Below, in pieces: positions 19,667 through 28,028 of a DNA stretch of 64,000 nucleotides (position 1 is the first letter of the stretch; every line of letters starts with the position of its first letter). The position numbers and the translations under genes were made by a program. The notes under the pieces were generated by a model. The model searched no databases. It was not told where the DNA came from and saw only the letters and a program-made list of their open reading frames with translations. Origin of the DNA: an uncultured Pseudoruegeria sp. (GTDB lineage Bacteria > Pseudomonadota > Alphaproteobacteria > Rhodobacterales > Rhodobacteraceae); assembly GCA_947498155.1 (NCBI GenBank), contig CANMJD010000004.1, forward strand, positions 1 through 64,000. Reading direction: 5' to 3'.

Positions 19667-19830
19667 TGCTACTGCCCTTGGTTTGTTTTTATGCCCGATT
19701 TTTGACATATTGTCTCGCCTCGCAGGCTTGGAATCAACTCTTAACTACGAATCACCCCCTATTTGAGCCCGAAATCTGTCTTAATTTTCTTAAAATGGGC
19801 GAATATGACTCACTTTTCACACAGGTTTCC

Positions 19831-19869
19831 GCGCAAGGTTGCGCTAACGGCTCGATTGATTGCGCTAAC
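19831..19869. promoter_or_regulatory. Direct and inverted repeats in chvI-pckA gap
   Basis: Two identical 10-base copies of TTGCGCTAAC at 19839-19848 and 19860-19869 start exactly 21 bp apart (two DNA turns). The first also forms an inverted repeat GCGCAA-GG-TTGCGC (19831-19844). Such phasing suggests cooperative binding of a regulator on one DNA face. GCGCTAAC resembles a LacI-type half-site; alphaproteobacterial pckA is known to be under LacI-type control in some relatives. The rest of the 353-bp gap is AT-rich with no gene seen. Confidence 0.5.
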
Positions 19870-19984
19870 CGCGTCAATGCGGACTGTTCACGCTGCAAAG
19901 CGGCATGTTAGGCTTCTTTCATCGGCCCCGACGGGCTGATGGTGCATTGTTGGCCCACTGCACCAATCAATTGACTAGAGAGAA

Positions 19985-20012
19985 GCGTTTCGTCAAAGCG
20001 AAACGCAGGGAG
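19985..20012 (+). promoter_or_regulatory. Hairpin abutting the pckA ribosome-binding site
   Basis: A perfect 8-bp stem GCGTTTCG (19985-19992) and CGAAACGC (19999-20006) with a 6-base loop is followed directly by the Shine-Dalgarno AGGGAG (20007-20012) of pckA. There is no U-tract, so it is not a terminator. It may stabilise the mRNA 5' end or influence ribosome access. Confidence 0.5.
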
Positions 20013-20019
20013 CTTGCAG

Positions 20020-21618
20020 ATGACACATGGACGGGTAAACCCCGACTTCACACTCGACGATCAGGGAATCACCGGGCTGGGGAACGTCTATTATAACTAC
20101 CTAGAGCCCGCTCTTATCGAAGAAGCGCTCAAGCGCGAAGAAGGCACGCTCGGGCAAGGCGGGACGTTCCTGGTTTCGACCGGCAAACACACCGGACGTT
20201 CGCCAAAGGATAAATTCGTTGTCCGCACCCCATCGGTCGAGGATACGATCTGGTGGGAAAACAACGCCCCAATGGCGCCGGAATCCTTTGATGTCCTGTA
20301 TGACGACATGGTCGCCCATATGAAGGGCAGGGACTATTTTGTGCAAGATCTGTTCGGAGGTGCGGATGCAACCCACCGGCTTGATGTGCGCATGGTCACC
20401 GAATTTGCATGGCACGGGCTGTTCATCCGGCACATGCTGCGCCGTCCCGATGTCGAAGACCTTGATGATTTCACCCCCGAATTCACCGTTATCAACTGCC
20501 CGAGCTTCAAAGCCGATCCTGCCAAACACGGCTGTCGCTCTGACACGGTTATCGCATTGAATTTGGATAAAAAACTTATCCTGATCGGCGGCACAGAATA
20601 CGCCGGTGAAAACAAAAAATCGGTCTTCAGCCTGCTGAACTACATCCTGCCGGGTAAGGGCGTGATGGCGATGCATTGCTCTGCCAATCATGCGCCAAAC
20701 AACCCCGTCGATACAGCGGTTTTCTTTGGCCTGTCCGGCACTGGTAAAACCACCCTCTCGGCGGACCCAAATCGCGTGCTGATCGGTGATGATGAACATG
20801 GTTGGTCTGATCGCGGCACCTTCAATTTTGAAGGCGGCTGCTACGCCAAGACCATCAATCTTTCCGCCGAAGCAGAGCCGGAAATCTTTGCAACCACACA
20901 GAAATTCGGCACCGTCATCGAAAACATGATCTATGACGAACACACCAAAGAACTGGATTTCGAAGACGACAGCCTGACCGCCAACATGCGCTGCGCCTAC
21001 CCGTTGGAATATATCTCCAATGCGTCGACCTCTGCCCTTGGCGGGCACCCCAAGAATATCATCATGCTCACCTGTGACGCCTTTGGGGTCCTGCCTCCGA
21101 TTGCGCGGCTGACACCGGCACAGGCGATGTATCACTTCATGTCCGGCTTCACCTCCAAGGTTGCCGGGACCGAGCGCGGAGTGACCGAACCGGAACCGAC
21201 TTTTTCAACCTGTTTCGGCGCGCCCTTCATGCCCCGTCGTCCCGAAGTCTATGGCAATCTGCTGCGCCAGAAGATCGCCAAACATGGCGCAACCTGCTGG
21301 CTGGTAAACACCGGCTGGACCGGTGGGGCCTATGGCACTGGCTCACGGATGCCGATCAAGGCGACCCGTGCTTTGTTGACAGCCGCGCTGGACGGGACAT
21401 TGGCCGAAGCAACCTTCCGCAAGGATGCGAACTTCGGCTTTGACGTGCCGGTCTCTGTCTCCGGCGTTGCTGATATTCTGCTGGATCCGCGCCGCACTTG
21501 GCACGACGCCGAGGAATACGACGAACAGGCCAAAAAACTGGTGGCTATGTTCGCCGAAAACTTCGCCCAATATGACGATTATATTGACGAAGACGTGCGG
21601 GCCGTTGCCATCGGCTAA
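20020..21618 (+). CDS. pckA: Phosphoenolpyruvate carboxykinase (ATP)
   Basis: 532 residues. Converts oxaloacetate and ATP to PEP, CO2 and ADP, the entry to gluconeogenesis. It shows the substrate loop [14 protein letters not shown], the P-loop GLSGTGKTT near residue 237, and the ATP-PEPCK signature [12 protein letters not shown] followed by [15 protein letters not shown] 20020 is 7 bases after AGGGAG; an upstream in-frame TTG (20014) is less likely. Monocistronic, with its own terminator. Regulatory repeats lie about 150 bp upstream and a hairpin at the start. Confidence 0.97.
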   Translation: MTHGRVNPDFTLDDQGITGLGNVYYNYLEPALIEEALKREEGTLGQGGTFLVSTGKHTGRSPKDKFVVRTPSVEDTIWWENNAPMAPESFDVLYDDMVAHMKGRDYFVQDLFGGADATHRLDVRMVTEFAWHGLFIRHMLRRPDVEDLDDFTPEFTVINCPSFKADPAKHGCRSDTVIALNLDKKLILIGGTEYAGENKKSVFSLLNYILPGKGVMAMHCSANHAPNNPVDTAVFFGLSGTGKTTLSADPNRVLIGDDEHGWSDRGTFNFEGGCYAKTINLSAEAEPEIFATTQKFGTVIENMIYDEHTKELDFEDDSLTANMRCAYPLEYISNASTSALGGHPKNIIMLTCDAFGVLPPIARLTPAQAMYHFMSGFTSKVAGTERGVTEPEPTFSTCFGAPFMPRRPEVYGNLLRQKIAKHGATCWLVNTGWTGGAYGTGSRMPIKATRALLTAALDGTLAEATFRKDANFGFDVPVSVSGVADILLDPRRTWHDAEEYDEQAKKLVAMFAENFAQYDDYIDEDVRAVAIG

Positions 21619-21653
21619 GGCCGTCGCACCCCTGCGATCGATACACATCTCTG

Positions 21654-21686
21654 ACGCCTCCGGATTTTTCGGGGGCGTTTTCTTTT
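21654..21686 (+). terminator. Rho-independent terminator of pckA
   Basis: Nine-pair stem ACGCCTCCG (21654-21662) with CGGGGGCGT (21670-21678), one G-U pair, followed by a T-rich tail (TTTTCTTTT). Confidence 0.88.
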
Positions 21687-21745
21687 GATCTGCCGGCCAT
21701 TCACCTTATCCTTGGGGTGTCACAATAGGCAAAGGGAGTTGAAAC

Positions 21746-22153
21746 ATGAAACGACTATGGATCGCGATAACCTTGCTGATCGCCAGCAGCTTTGCCGTTG
21801 CCGCCGATGACCAGCGGATTGAGCGGGTTTCTTTTGAAACAGGCGCATCCGAAGCCGCTATCTCAGATTCCCTTACTGGGTATCAGTTTGTTGACTACCT
21901 TCTGGGGGCGCGTGCGGGACAGATGATCCGTGTTGATCTGAACACCGATAATGCGTCGAATTATTTCAACCTATACGTTGCCGGCACCTCGCCAGACACT
22001 GATGAGGCGGCATTCATCGGCAGCATTTCCGGTAATGCCTATACGGGGGTGATACCCAGTGATGGCGATGTCACTCTGCGGGTGTATCTGATGCGGAATG
22101 CCGCTCGCCGCGATGAAACAGCGCGATATACGCTCACGGTGGGGATAAAATGA
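21746..22153 (+). CDS. Exported protein, possible g-type lysozyme inhibitor (PliG-like)
   Basis: 135 residues with a clear signal peptide (cleavage after AVAA, about residue 20) and an all-beta-looking mature part. The C-terminus TLRVYLMRNAARRDETARYTL closely resembles the end of periplasmic PliG-type lysozyme inhibitors as I recall them (LRV, RNDARK, KY), and the upstream GYQFVDYLLGARAGQMIRVDL also fits. Such proteins protect peptidoglycan from host g-type lysozyme. RBS AAAGGGAG precedes the ATG. Stands alone after pckA. Family assignment from memory, not confirmed. Confidence 0.6.
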   Translation: MKRLWIAITLLIASSFAVAADDQRIERVSFETGASEAAISDSLTGYQFVDYLLGARAGQMIRVDLNTDNASNYFNLYVAGTSPDTDEAAFIGSISGNAYTGVIPSDGDVTLRVYLMRNAARRDETARYTLTVGIK

Positions 22154-22188
22154 CGCCGCTTAGATCGCGATAGTTCACGCGCGCGCCG

Positions 22189-22407
22189 CTACAGGCCAGC
22201 GCGGATCATGTCGCGAATTTTGACCGCCTTTTCGAAGTGGTCGAGCGCATGGGTCTTGATCCACCATTCCGCCGCCTCCATCAAAAGCGCGGGATCATCG
22301 TTTTTATTGCGAAAAAACGCATAGAAAGACAGCCCGACGCCCTCGCCTTTTTGGGCGATCTTTGCCTCGCAGACGGTGATCGCCTTCGCTCTAAGTGTTT
22401 CTCGCAT
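22189..22407 (-). CDS. DUF6500 small conserved protein
   Basis: 72 residues, mostly helical and rich in Ala, Glu and Lys. Conserved-looking core GVGLSFYAFFRNKNDDPALL followed by MEAAEWWIKTHALDHFEKAVKIRDMI, which I recognise as the DUF6500-type family. No signal or membrane segment. Function unknown. It lies 36 bp downstream of the PliG-like gene end, convergent to it, and 35 bp after the TauE-type gene start. Confidence 0.75.
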   Translation of the reverse strand: MRETLRAKAITVCEAKIAQKGEGVGLSFYAFFRNKNDDPALLMEAAEWWIKTHALDHFEKAVKIRDMIRAGL

Positions 22408-22442
22408 GGTGCCTCCCTAGTCGTTTAAAAGCAGTGATCAAA

Positions 22443-23213
22443 TCAGAGCGCCAGCACGCCGCGCCGGATAAGGTTCACCCCTGCAACCATCAATACCAGC
22501 AGGGTGACCTTCCGAAACCGCGCCTGATCCATGCGATCCTGCACCCACATCCCGGCCACCATACCAATGCCAGCCGGCAGCAGCATCAGAGCCGATAAGG
22601 GTGCTGTTTCGGTATTAAAAACACCGGACCGGATATGCGCCAATAGCAACACAACTGCGCCGATGCCATAAATCACCCCCTGTACCCGTACTGCTTCTTG
22701 TTTGGGTGTATTGAGCGCCGTGAGATAGGCAACCGTTGGCGGCCCCCAGACCCCGGAAATCCCGCCGCAAAATCCGGCAAACGACCCGATCAAGATCTCT
22801 GCGCGGCGCTGGTGGGCGGGGTCTATTTTTAAAATCCAGCCCATCAGCTGACTAAGGGCAAACAGGGTTACCGGAATGCCGATCATCAGATACAACACCG
22901 CGCTGGACAGGCTGCTGACAAGTTGCGCGCTGAACAGAATGAACACCACGACCAGGCTTAGGTAGAGCCAGAACCGTTTGGCAGAATCCCAAGCCGCCCA
23001 GATGCCCTGCCGGAATGCCTGTGCTGCATTTGCAAAAAGCGTCGGCAGGATCAGCGCGGCCAAAGCCAGCTCCGGCGCGATCAACGACCCGATACCGGAG
23101 ATCATGATCATCGGCATCGCAAATCCGATAGCCCCCTTCACAAAACCCGCCGCAAAACTGACCGCAAAGGCCAGAAACAACACCAATCCGCTTATTTCCG
23201 CCAATAAAGTCAC
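22443..23213 (-). CDS. TauE/SafE (TSUP) family permease
   Basis: 256 residues with eight likely membrane helices. The N-terminal FVKGAIGFAMPMIMISGIG and the central GFCGGISGVWGPPTVAYL are the two repeated TSUP motifs. Relatives export sulfite, sulfoacetate or other organosulfonates. No sulfonate-degradation gene adjoins it here, so the substrate is open. It is transcribed away from the Mcd-like gene across a 174-bp gap that contains an inverted repeat. Confidence 0.9.
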   Translation of the reverse strand: MTLLAEISGLVLFLAFAVSFAAGFVKGAIGFAMPMIMISGIGSLIAPELALAALILPTLFANAAQAFRQGIWAAWDSAKRFWLYLSLVVVFILFSAQLVSSLSSAVLYLMIGIPVTLFALSQLMGWILKIDPAHQRRAEILIGSFAGFCGGISGVWGPPTVAYLTALNTPKQEAVRVQGVIYGIGAVVLLLAHIRSGVFNTETAPLSALMLLPAGIGMVAGMWVQDRMDQARFRKVTLLVLMVAGVNLIRRGVLAL

Positions 23214-23314
23214 ATTGTTTCGCCCACTGAATTCAATCCTAAGTGCTTATAAACACGTATAGACGCGAAAACATCCGAAAAGGGAGAAAGTCATTTTCGT
23301 TCGAATTGCCGCAT

Positions 23315-23339
23315 TGCAGCGCATTATTGTTGCGCTGCA
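23315..23339. promoter_or_regulatory. Perfect 9-bp inverted repeat before the Mcd-like gene
   Basis: TGCAGCGCA at 23315-23323 and TGCGCTGCA at 23331-23339, spacer 7 bp, followed by another TGCAcTTGCA-like half. The TGC/GCA-rich composition resembles PhaR-type sites (CTGC-N-GCAG) of PHB control in Paracoccus. It sits 49 bp upstream of the dehydrogenase start and could act on the divergent permease too. Confidence 0.5.
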
Positions 23340-23387
23340 CTTGCATAATAGCTAAACCTGTTCCTGACTGATTCAAAGGAGTCCGAA

Positions 23388-25076
23388 ATGCCACATGATG
23401 GACAGGAAATGACAAATTCTCTGCAAGCCACGCCGATCCTTGACGATTTGCTCGGCCTGACTTCGGCGGCCCTCCCTCCGATTGAACAATTGTTTACCAC
23501 TGGCAAACAGCACCTGCGGGCACTGACCGTCAAAGACGGACGGATTTCACCGGCCCTGCTCGAAGAACATCAATACGCCGCGCACTGCCTGTCTTGGCTG
23601 GCCACCTATCATGAGGCCCTGCGCCAAATGCAGGCCTGGGCTGAACGCCTGTCGGGCGAGGGTAAATTCGGCGAAATCGAACAGCTGATTCATCAGATCG
23701 CATTCGGGGAATATCTCTGCCAGATCTATGGCGGCATTCCCATGAGCCAGGGGGAGGTCGCGCGATTGCAGGACCTCGGCCTTTCCCCTTCGGCAGACCG
23801 CGGTGCAGCGGTGGCACGCCTTATGGCCCAAGGCAACACCACCGCTGCCCGTACCCGCCTTGTGACTTTGATGCAGGAACAAGCGGCCAACGCCACCTTC
23901 GGCGCGACTGGACTGGAAGACGAGCTGGAGATGATCCGCGAGCAATTCCGCCGTTATGCCGATGATAAAGTAATCCCCAACGCCCATGACTGGCACCTCA
24001 AGGATGAACTCATCCCAATGGAGATCATCGAAGAGCTTGCCGAAATGGGGGTTTTTGGCCTGACCATCCCCGAGGAATACGGCGGCTTTGGCCTGTCCAA
24101 AGCCTCTATGGTAGTTGTCTCAGAAGAACTTTCCCGCGGCTATATCGGCGTCGGCTCTTTGGGCACACGCTCTGAAATTGCGGCGGAATTGATCATTTGC
24201 GGCGGTACTGAGGTTCAGAAAGAAAGCTGGCTGCCAAAACTGGCCAGCGCTGAAATCCTCCCTACCGCTGTCTTTACCGAGCCCAACACCGGTTCTGATC
24301 TGGGGGCTCTGCGCACCCGGGCGGTCAAAGATGACAACGGCGATTATTCGGTTACCGGCAATAAAACATGGATCACCCATGCCGCGCGTACCCAAGTGAT
24401 GACCTTGCTGGCGCGCACCGATCCTGACACCAGCAACTATTCCGGTCTGTCGATGTTTCTCGCCGAAAAAACCCCCGGCACCGATGAAGCCCCCTTCCCG
24501 ACCCCCGGCATGACCGGTGGCGAAATCGAGGTGCTTGGCTATCGCGGTATGAAGGAATACGAGCTGGGCTTTGATAATTTCAAAATCAAAGGCGAAAACC
24601 TCTTGGGGGGCAAAGAAGGCCAAGGCTTCAAACAGCTGATGCAGACTTTTGAATCCGCCCGCATCCAAACCGCTGCCCGCGCCATCGGCGTGGCGCAATC
24701 AGCGATGGAGGTCGGCATGCAATATGCCATCGATCGCAAGCAGTTCGGTAAATCCTTGATCAACTTCCCTCGGGTGGGGGGCAAACTGGCGATGATGGCG
24801 GTTGAAATCATGGTCGCCCGGCAATTGACCTATTTTTCGGCTTGGCAAAAAGACCACGACAAACGCTGTGATCTTGAAGCGGGCATGGCAAAACTCCTTG
24901 GCGCCCGCGTGGCTTGGGCTGCGGCAGATAATGCGCTGCAAATCCATGGCGGCAACGGTTTTGCGCTGGAATATAGCGTCAGCCGGATTCTCTGCGATGC
25001 CCGCATCCTCAACATCTTTGAAGGCGCGGCAGAAATTCAGGCGCAAGTCATCGCCCGCCGGTTGCTGGACGAATAG
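23388..25076 (+). CDS. mcd: Acyl-CoA dehydrogenase, probable (2S)-methylsuccinyl-CoA dehydrogenase
   Basis: 562 residues: an N-terminal helical extension of about 180 residues, then a complete acyl-CoA dehydrogenase (IPEEYGGFGLSK, TEPNTGSDLGALRTRA, WITHAARTQVMTLLARTD, QIHGGNGFALEYSVSRILCDARIL). The long N-terminal extension is the mark of methylsuccinyl-CoA dehydrogenase, which makes mesaconyl-CoA in the ethylmalonyl-CoA pathway; ordinary members are about 380-400 residues. AAAGGAG lies 6 bases before ATG 23388. Electrons would go to the EtfAB pair. Substrate is inferred; the other pathway genes are not in the window. Confidence 0.78.
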   Translation: MPHDGQEMTNSLQATPILDDLLGLTSAALPPIEQLFTTGKQHLRALTVKDGRISPALLEEHQYAAHCLSWLATYHEALRQMQAWAERLSGEGKFGEIEQLIHQIAFGEYLCQIYGGIPMSQGEVARLQDLGLSPSADRGAAVARLMAQGNTTAARTRLVTLMQEQAANATFGATGLEDELEMIREQFRRYADDKVIPNAHDWHLKDELIPMEIIEELAEMGVFGLTIPEEYGGFGLSKASMVVVSEELSRGYIGVGSLGTRSEIAAELIICGGTEVQKESWLPKLASAEILPTAVFTEPNTGSDLGALRTRAVKDDNGDYSVTGNKTWITHAARTQVMTLLARTDPDTSNYSGLSMFLAEKTPGTDEAPFPTPGMTGGEIEVLGYRGMKEYELGFDNFKIKGENLLGGKEGQGFKQLMQTFESARIQTAARAIGVAQSAMEVGMQYAIDRKQFGKSLINFPRVGGKLAMMAVEIMVARQLTYFSAWQKDHDKRCDLEAGMAKLLGARVAWAAADNALQIHGGNGFALEYSVSRILCDARILNIFEGAAEIQAQVIARRLLDE

Positions 25077-25082
25077 CCCTTT

Positions 25083-25190
25083 GCGAGGCGCTGCCTCGCG
25101 CTCCGGGATATTTGGATCAAGTGAAATGGCTTTCAGTTTGATAGAAATATCCCGGGGGAGCCCGCAGGGCGGGGGCAGCGCCCCTTATGG
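25083..25190. repeat. Roseobacter-type intergenic repeat/terminator-like element
   Basis: Just after the Mcd-like stop: a 7-bp hairpin GCGAGGC-gct-GCCTCGC (25083-25099), then CTCCGGGATATTT, an inverted AAATATCCCGG copy near 25145-25155, and a GC-rich GGGGGCAGCGCCCC tail. Related to the element at 47.8 kb. Probably a 3' end signal or repeat family. Confidence 0.55.
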
Positions 25191-25194
25191 GCAA

Positions 25195-25212
25195 GTTTCA
25201 TAAAACTGACTC
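25195..25212 (+). promoter_or_regulatory. Candidate Pho box before phytase-like gene
   Basis: GTTTCATAAAACTGACTC matches the alphaproteobacterial PhoB consensus (two CTGTCAT-type repeats around an A-rich 4-bp linker) at about 5 of 7 bases per repeat with the AAAA linker intact. A TACGCT -10-like box follows about 9 bp later. Fits a phosphate-starvation promoter for an exported phytase/phosphatase-like product. Confidence 0.45.
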
Positions 25213-25279
25213 ATAATCGTTACGCTTCTGTTTTGCACCGCTGCCACATCCTCCGCTGACATATGAAACGGGGGACCCC

Positions 25280-27466
25280 ATGCCTAAACACTTAGTTTGC
25301 CTAACATCCGCGCTGGCGCTCTGCGCGGGAACCGCCGCTGCGGAGATGAATTTCAACCGCATCGCCTCTTTTGCCACCCCCGCTAACATGGCCGATGGCG
25401 AAGACAAGACCCGTGAAACCTCCCCCGAAATCATCGCTGCCACTGAAGACGGGATGCGCCTTGTCTATACGGATAGCCCCTTGGGTGTTCTGGGCATGAT
25501 CGATATCGCCGATCCGGCCAACCCGAAACCACTGGGCAACATCGCACTCGGCGGAGAGCCGACTTCTGTGACGCTTGTTGGCAATAAGGCCTTTGTCGGG
25601 GTGAACACGTCCGAGGACTACATCAACGCCTCCGGCTATCTTGGGGTGATTGATATCGACACCCAAGAAGAACTGGCCCGTTGTGATCTCGGAGGGCAAC
25701 CTGACTCTATCGCTGCGGCCAAGGATGGCAGCTTTATCGCCGTTGCCATCGAGAACGAGCGTGACGAGGATCTGAACGATGGCGCGTTGCCGCAAATGCC
25801 CGCTGGTCATCTGGTGCTTGTCGACACCAAGGACGGCATTGCCGATTGCGCCGCGCTGAAAATGGTCAGCCTGGCCGGTTTGGCCGACGTAGGCGGCAGC
25901 GATCCGGAGCCTGAATTTGTCTCGGTGAATGGTCTGGGTGAAACCGTGGTCACCCTGCAGGAAAACAACCATATGGTTGTGGTGTCCAAAGACGGTGAAA
26001 TCCTGTCGCATTTCTCTGCCGGTGCTGTGGATCTCGACGGCATCGACGCCTCCGACGAGCGCGGCGCGTTGGTTTTCACCGAAAGCCAAGCCGCCCGCAA
26101 ACGCGAACCGGATGCGGTGAAATGGCTGGACAACGATCATTTCGCCACCGCCAATGAGGGCGATTATGAGGGCGGCTCCCGCGGCTGGACGATTTTTCAC
26201 AAATCCGGCGAAGTCATCTATGACTCCGGCACCAGCTTTGAGCACGCCATGGTTCAGATCGGCCATTACCCTGACAAACGTTCGGACGCCAAAGGGGTTG
26301 AGCCTGAATCCATCGATGCCGCCACTTTCGGCAATACACCCATGGTCTTTGTCGGCTCCGAACGCGGCTCTATCGTGGGAGTCTATGATGTCACCGACCC
26401 GAAAACCCCTGTGCTGACCCAGTTGTTGCCATCAGGGATTGCCCCCGAAGGCATCGTCACCATCCCGGCGCGCAACCTTTTGGTCACCGCCAATGAAAAA
26501 GACCTGATCGAAGACGGCGGCATTCGGGCCCATGTGATGATCTATGAATATCAGGACGCGCCTGCGGCCTATCCTCAACTGACCTCCGAAGGGGCAGATG
26601 AGCTGATCGGCTGGGGTGCGCTTTCCGGCATGGTGGCGCACGTCGAACAGCCGGGTATTCTTTATGCGGTAAACGACAGCTTTTACGGCTTCCAGCCGTC
26701 GATTTTCAAAATTGATGCCACACAGACACCGGCACGGATCGTTGATGTCACCCGCATCACCCGCAACGGCGCCCCGGCGCAAAAGCTCGATCTGGAAGGC
26801 ATCACACTGGATGGCAAGGGCGGCTTCTTTGTTGCCTCTGAAGGGCGGACGGAACGGCTGATCCCCCACGCGATTTATCATGTCGCTGCCGATGGGGCGA
26901 TCAAGAACCTTAAGGGCGAGTTTGGCATTCCAGCAGAACTGGCCGCTGTAGAAAAACGTTTTGGTTTCGAAGGCATCACCAAAGTCGGCGACACGCTTTG
27001 GATGGCCGTGCAGCGCGAGTGGAAAGATGATCCGGAAAACCACGTTAAACTGGTGGCCTATAACATCGAAAGCAAAGAATGGGGCGCGGTTCTGTATGAA
27101 AAGGCAGCGCCAGAAAAAGGCTGGGTCGGCCTCTCCGAGATCGTCGCCCATGGTGACCACGTCTATATCATCGAGCGCGACAACCAGATCGGTGCAAATG
27201 CGGTTACTAAAAAGATCTACCGTGTCGCGCTGAGCGAGATGGTGCCTGCACCGTTGGGCGGCACTTTGCCGGTCGTTCAAAAAGAATTGGTGCGCGATCT
27301 GATCCCCGAACTGCAGTCTCTGAATGGCTATGTGCAGGATAAGGTCGAAGGTCTGGCTATCGATGCGAATGGCGAATTCTTTATCTCCACCGACAATGAC
27401 GGTGTGGATGACCATTCCGGCGAGACGCTTTTCTTTTCGATCGGTAATCCGACAACCGGCGGCTAA
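25280..27466 (+). CDS. Exported beta-propeller protein with phytase-like esterase domain
   Basis: 728 residues with a signal peptide (cleavage near AAA-E, residue 21). The N-terminal half is a beta-propeller of repeated blades (GVLGMIDIADPANPKPLGNI, GSIVGVYDVTDPKTPVLTQL). The C-terminal half, from about residue 435, is an esterase-like phytase domain (LEGITLDGKGGFFVASEGRTERL, FGFEGITKVGDTLW). Secreted or periplasmic. The second domain is related to proteins annotated as esterase-like activity of phytase. A Pho box lies upstream. Activity and substrate are not shown by sequence. Confidence 0.85.
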   Translation: MPKHLVCLTSALALCAGTAAAEMNFNRIASFATPANMADGEDKTRETSPEIIAATEDGMRLVYTDSPLGVLGMIDIADPANPKPLGNIALGGEPTSVTLVGNKAFVGVNTSEDYINASGYLGVIDIDTQEELARCDLGGQPDSIAAAKDGSFIAVAIENERDEDLNDGALPQMPAGHLVLVDTKDGIADCAALKMVSLAGLADVGGSDPEPEFVSVNGLGETVVTLQENNHMVVVSKDGEILSHFSAGAVDLDGIDASDERGALVFTESQAARKREPDAVKWLDNDHFATANEGDYEGGSRGWTIFHKSGEVIYDSGTSFEHAMVQIGHYPDKRSDAKGVEPESIDAATFGNTPMVFVGSERGSIVGVYDVTDPKTPVLTQLLPSGIAPEGIVTIPARNLLVTANEKDLIEDGGIRAHVMIYEYQDAPAAYPQLTSEGADELIGWGALSGMVAHVEQPGILYAVNDSFYGFQPSIFKIDATQTPARIVDVTRITRNGAPAQKLDLEGITLDGKGGFFVASEGRTERLIPHAIYHVAADGAIKNLKGEFGIPAELAAVEKRFGFEGITKVGDTLWMAVQREWKDDPENHVKLVAYNIESKEWGAVLYEKAAPEKGWVGLSEIVAHGDHVYIIERDNQIGANAVTKKIYRVALSEMVPAPLGGTLPVVQKELVRDLIPELQSLNGYVQDKVEGLAIDANGEFFISTDNDGVDDHSGETLFFSIGNPTTGG

Positions 27467-27487
27467 ACGTCCTCAAACCGTATGAAT

Positions 27488-27520
27488 GCGCCCGGCTCCC
27501 CGTGTCGGGCGTTTTCTTTT
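27488..27520 (+). terminator. Rho-independent terminator after phytase-like gene
   Basis: Stem CGCCCG (27489-27494) with CGGGCG (27506-27511), loop of 11, followed by TTTTCTTTT. Confidence 0.85.
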
Positions 27521-27546
27521 GCGCAATGGCCCGGTAGACAGACCGA

Positions 27547-27972
27547 ATGACCCAGATAAACATCCGTGCCATTGCCGCCCCTGAAACGCTAGCGCTTCGC
27601 CAAACCGTCCTTTGGCCGCATAAATCAATCCATGATGTCATGCTGCCCGAGGATGAGACCGCCACGCATTTTGGTGCTATTGATGGAGCCGATTTGGTCG
27701 GTGTGGCCTCGTTTTTTCCAGATGGTACCAAAGTGCGGCTGCGCAAATTGGCGATCCATCCCGCCTATCAGGGAAAAGGCCTGGGCAAAGAACTCGTGAT
27801 GACAGCCGCGATCCACCTCAGGGCAGAGGGATTTTCTACGCTTTGGTGCGATGCCCGCCAAAGCGCCCTCGGCTTTTATGCGCGGCTGGGTTTTATGCTT
27901 GATCCCGAAGTCTTTGAAAAATCCGGCCTACCCTATCAATTGGCAGAACTGGATTTGCGCCACCTGCCCTGA
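27547..27972 (+). CDS. GNAT family N-acetyltransferase
   Basis: 141 residues of the GNAT fold. The acetyl-CoA pyrophosphate loop is IHPAYQGKGLGKELV (motif A, Q-x-x-G-x-G) near residues 74-88, and motif B is the LWCDARQSALGFYARLGF block. Acceptor (protein, small amine) is unknown. It is an isolated gene between two terminators: one from the phytase-like gene and one from hsp20 on the other strand. Confidence 0.88.
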   Translation: MTQINIRAIAAPETLALRQTVLWPHKSIHDVMLPEDETATHFGAIDGADLVGVASFFPDGTKVRLRKLAIHPAYQGKGLGKELVMTAAIHLRAEGFSTLWCDARQSALGFYARLGFMLDPEVFEKSGLPYQLAELDLRHLP

Positions 27973-27975
27973 ACG

Positions 27976-28002
27976 AAAAAGGGCGCGCCGCACGGCACGC
28001 CC
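27976..28002 (-). terminator. Rho-independent terminator of hsp20
   Basis: Read on the minus strand: GGGCGTGCC (28002-27994), loop GTGC, GGCGCGCCC (27989-27981), nine pairs with one G-U, followed by TTTTT (27980-27976). Confidence 0.88.
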
Positions 28003-28028
28003 GATACTCATGACGGTAAAACGAGTGC

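Noticed and set aside
20101-21135. 344-codon antisense frame in pckA
   Set aside because: pckA is unambiguous on the other strand; the antisense protein has no domain and a His/Asp/Phe-skewed composition.
25301-27415. Two long antisense frames (321 and 327 codons) inside the phytase-like gene
   Set aside because: No start signals or domain; the plus-strand gene has signal peptide and domain evidence.
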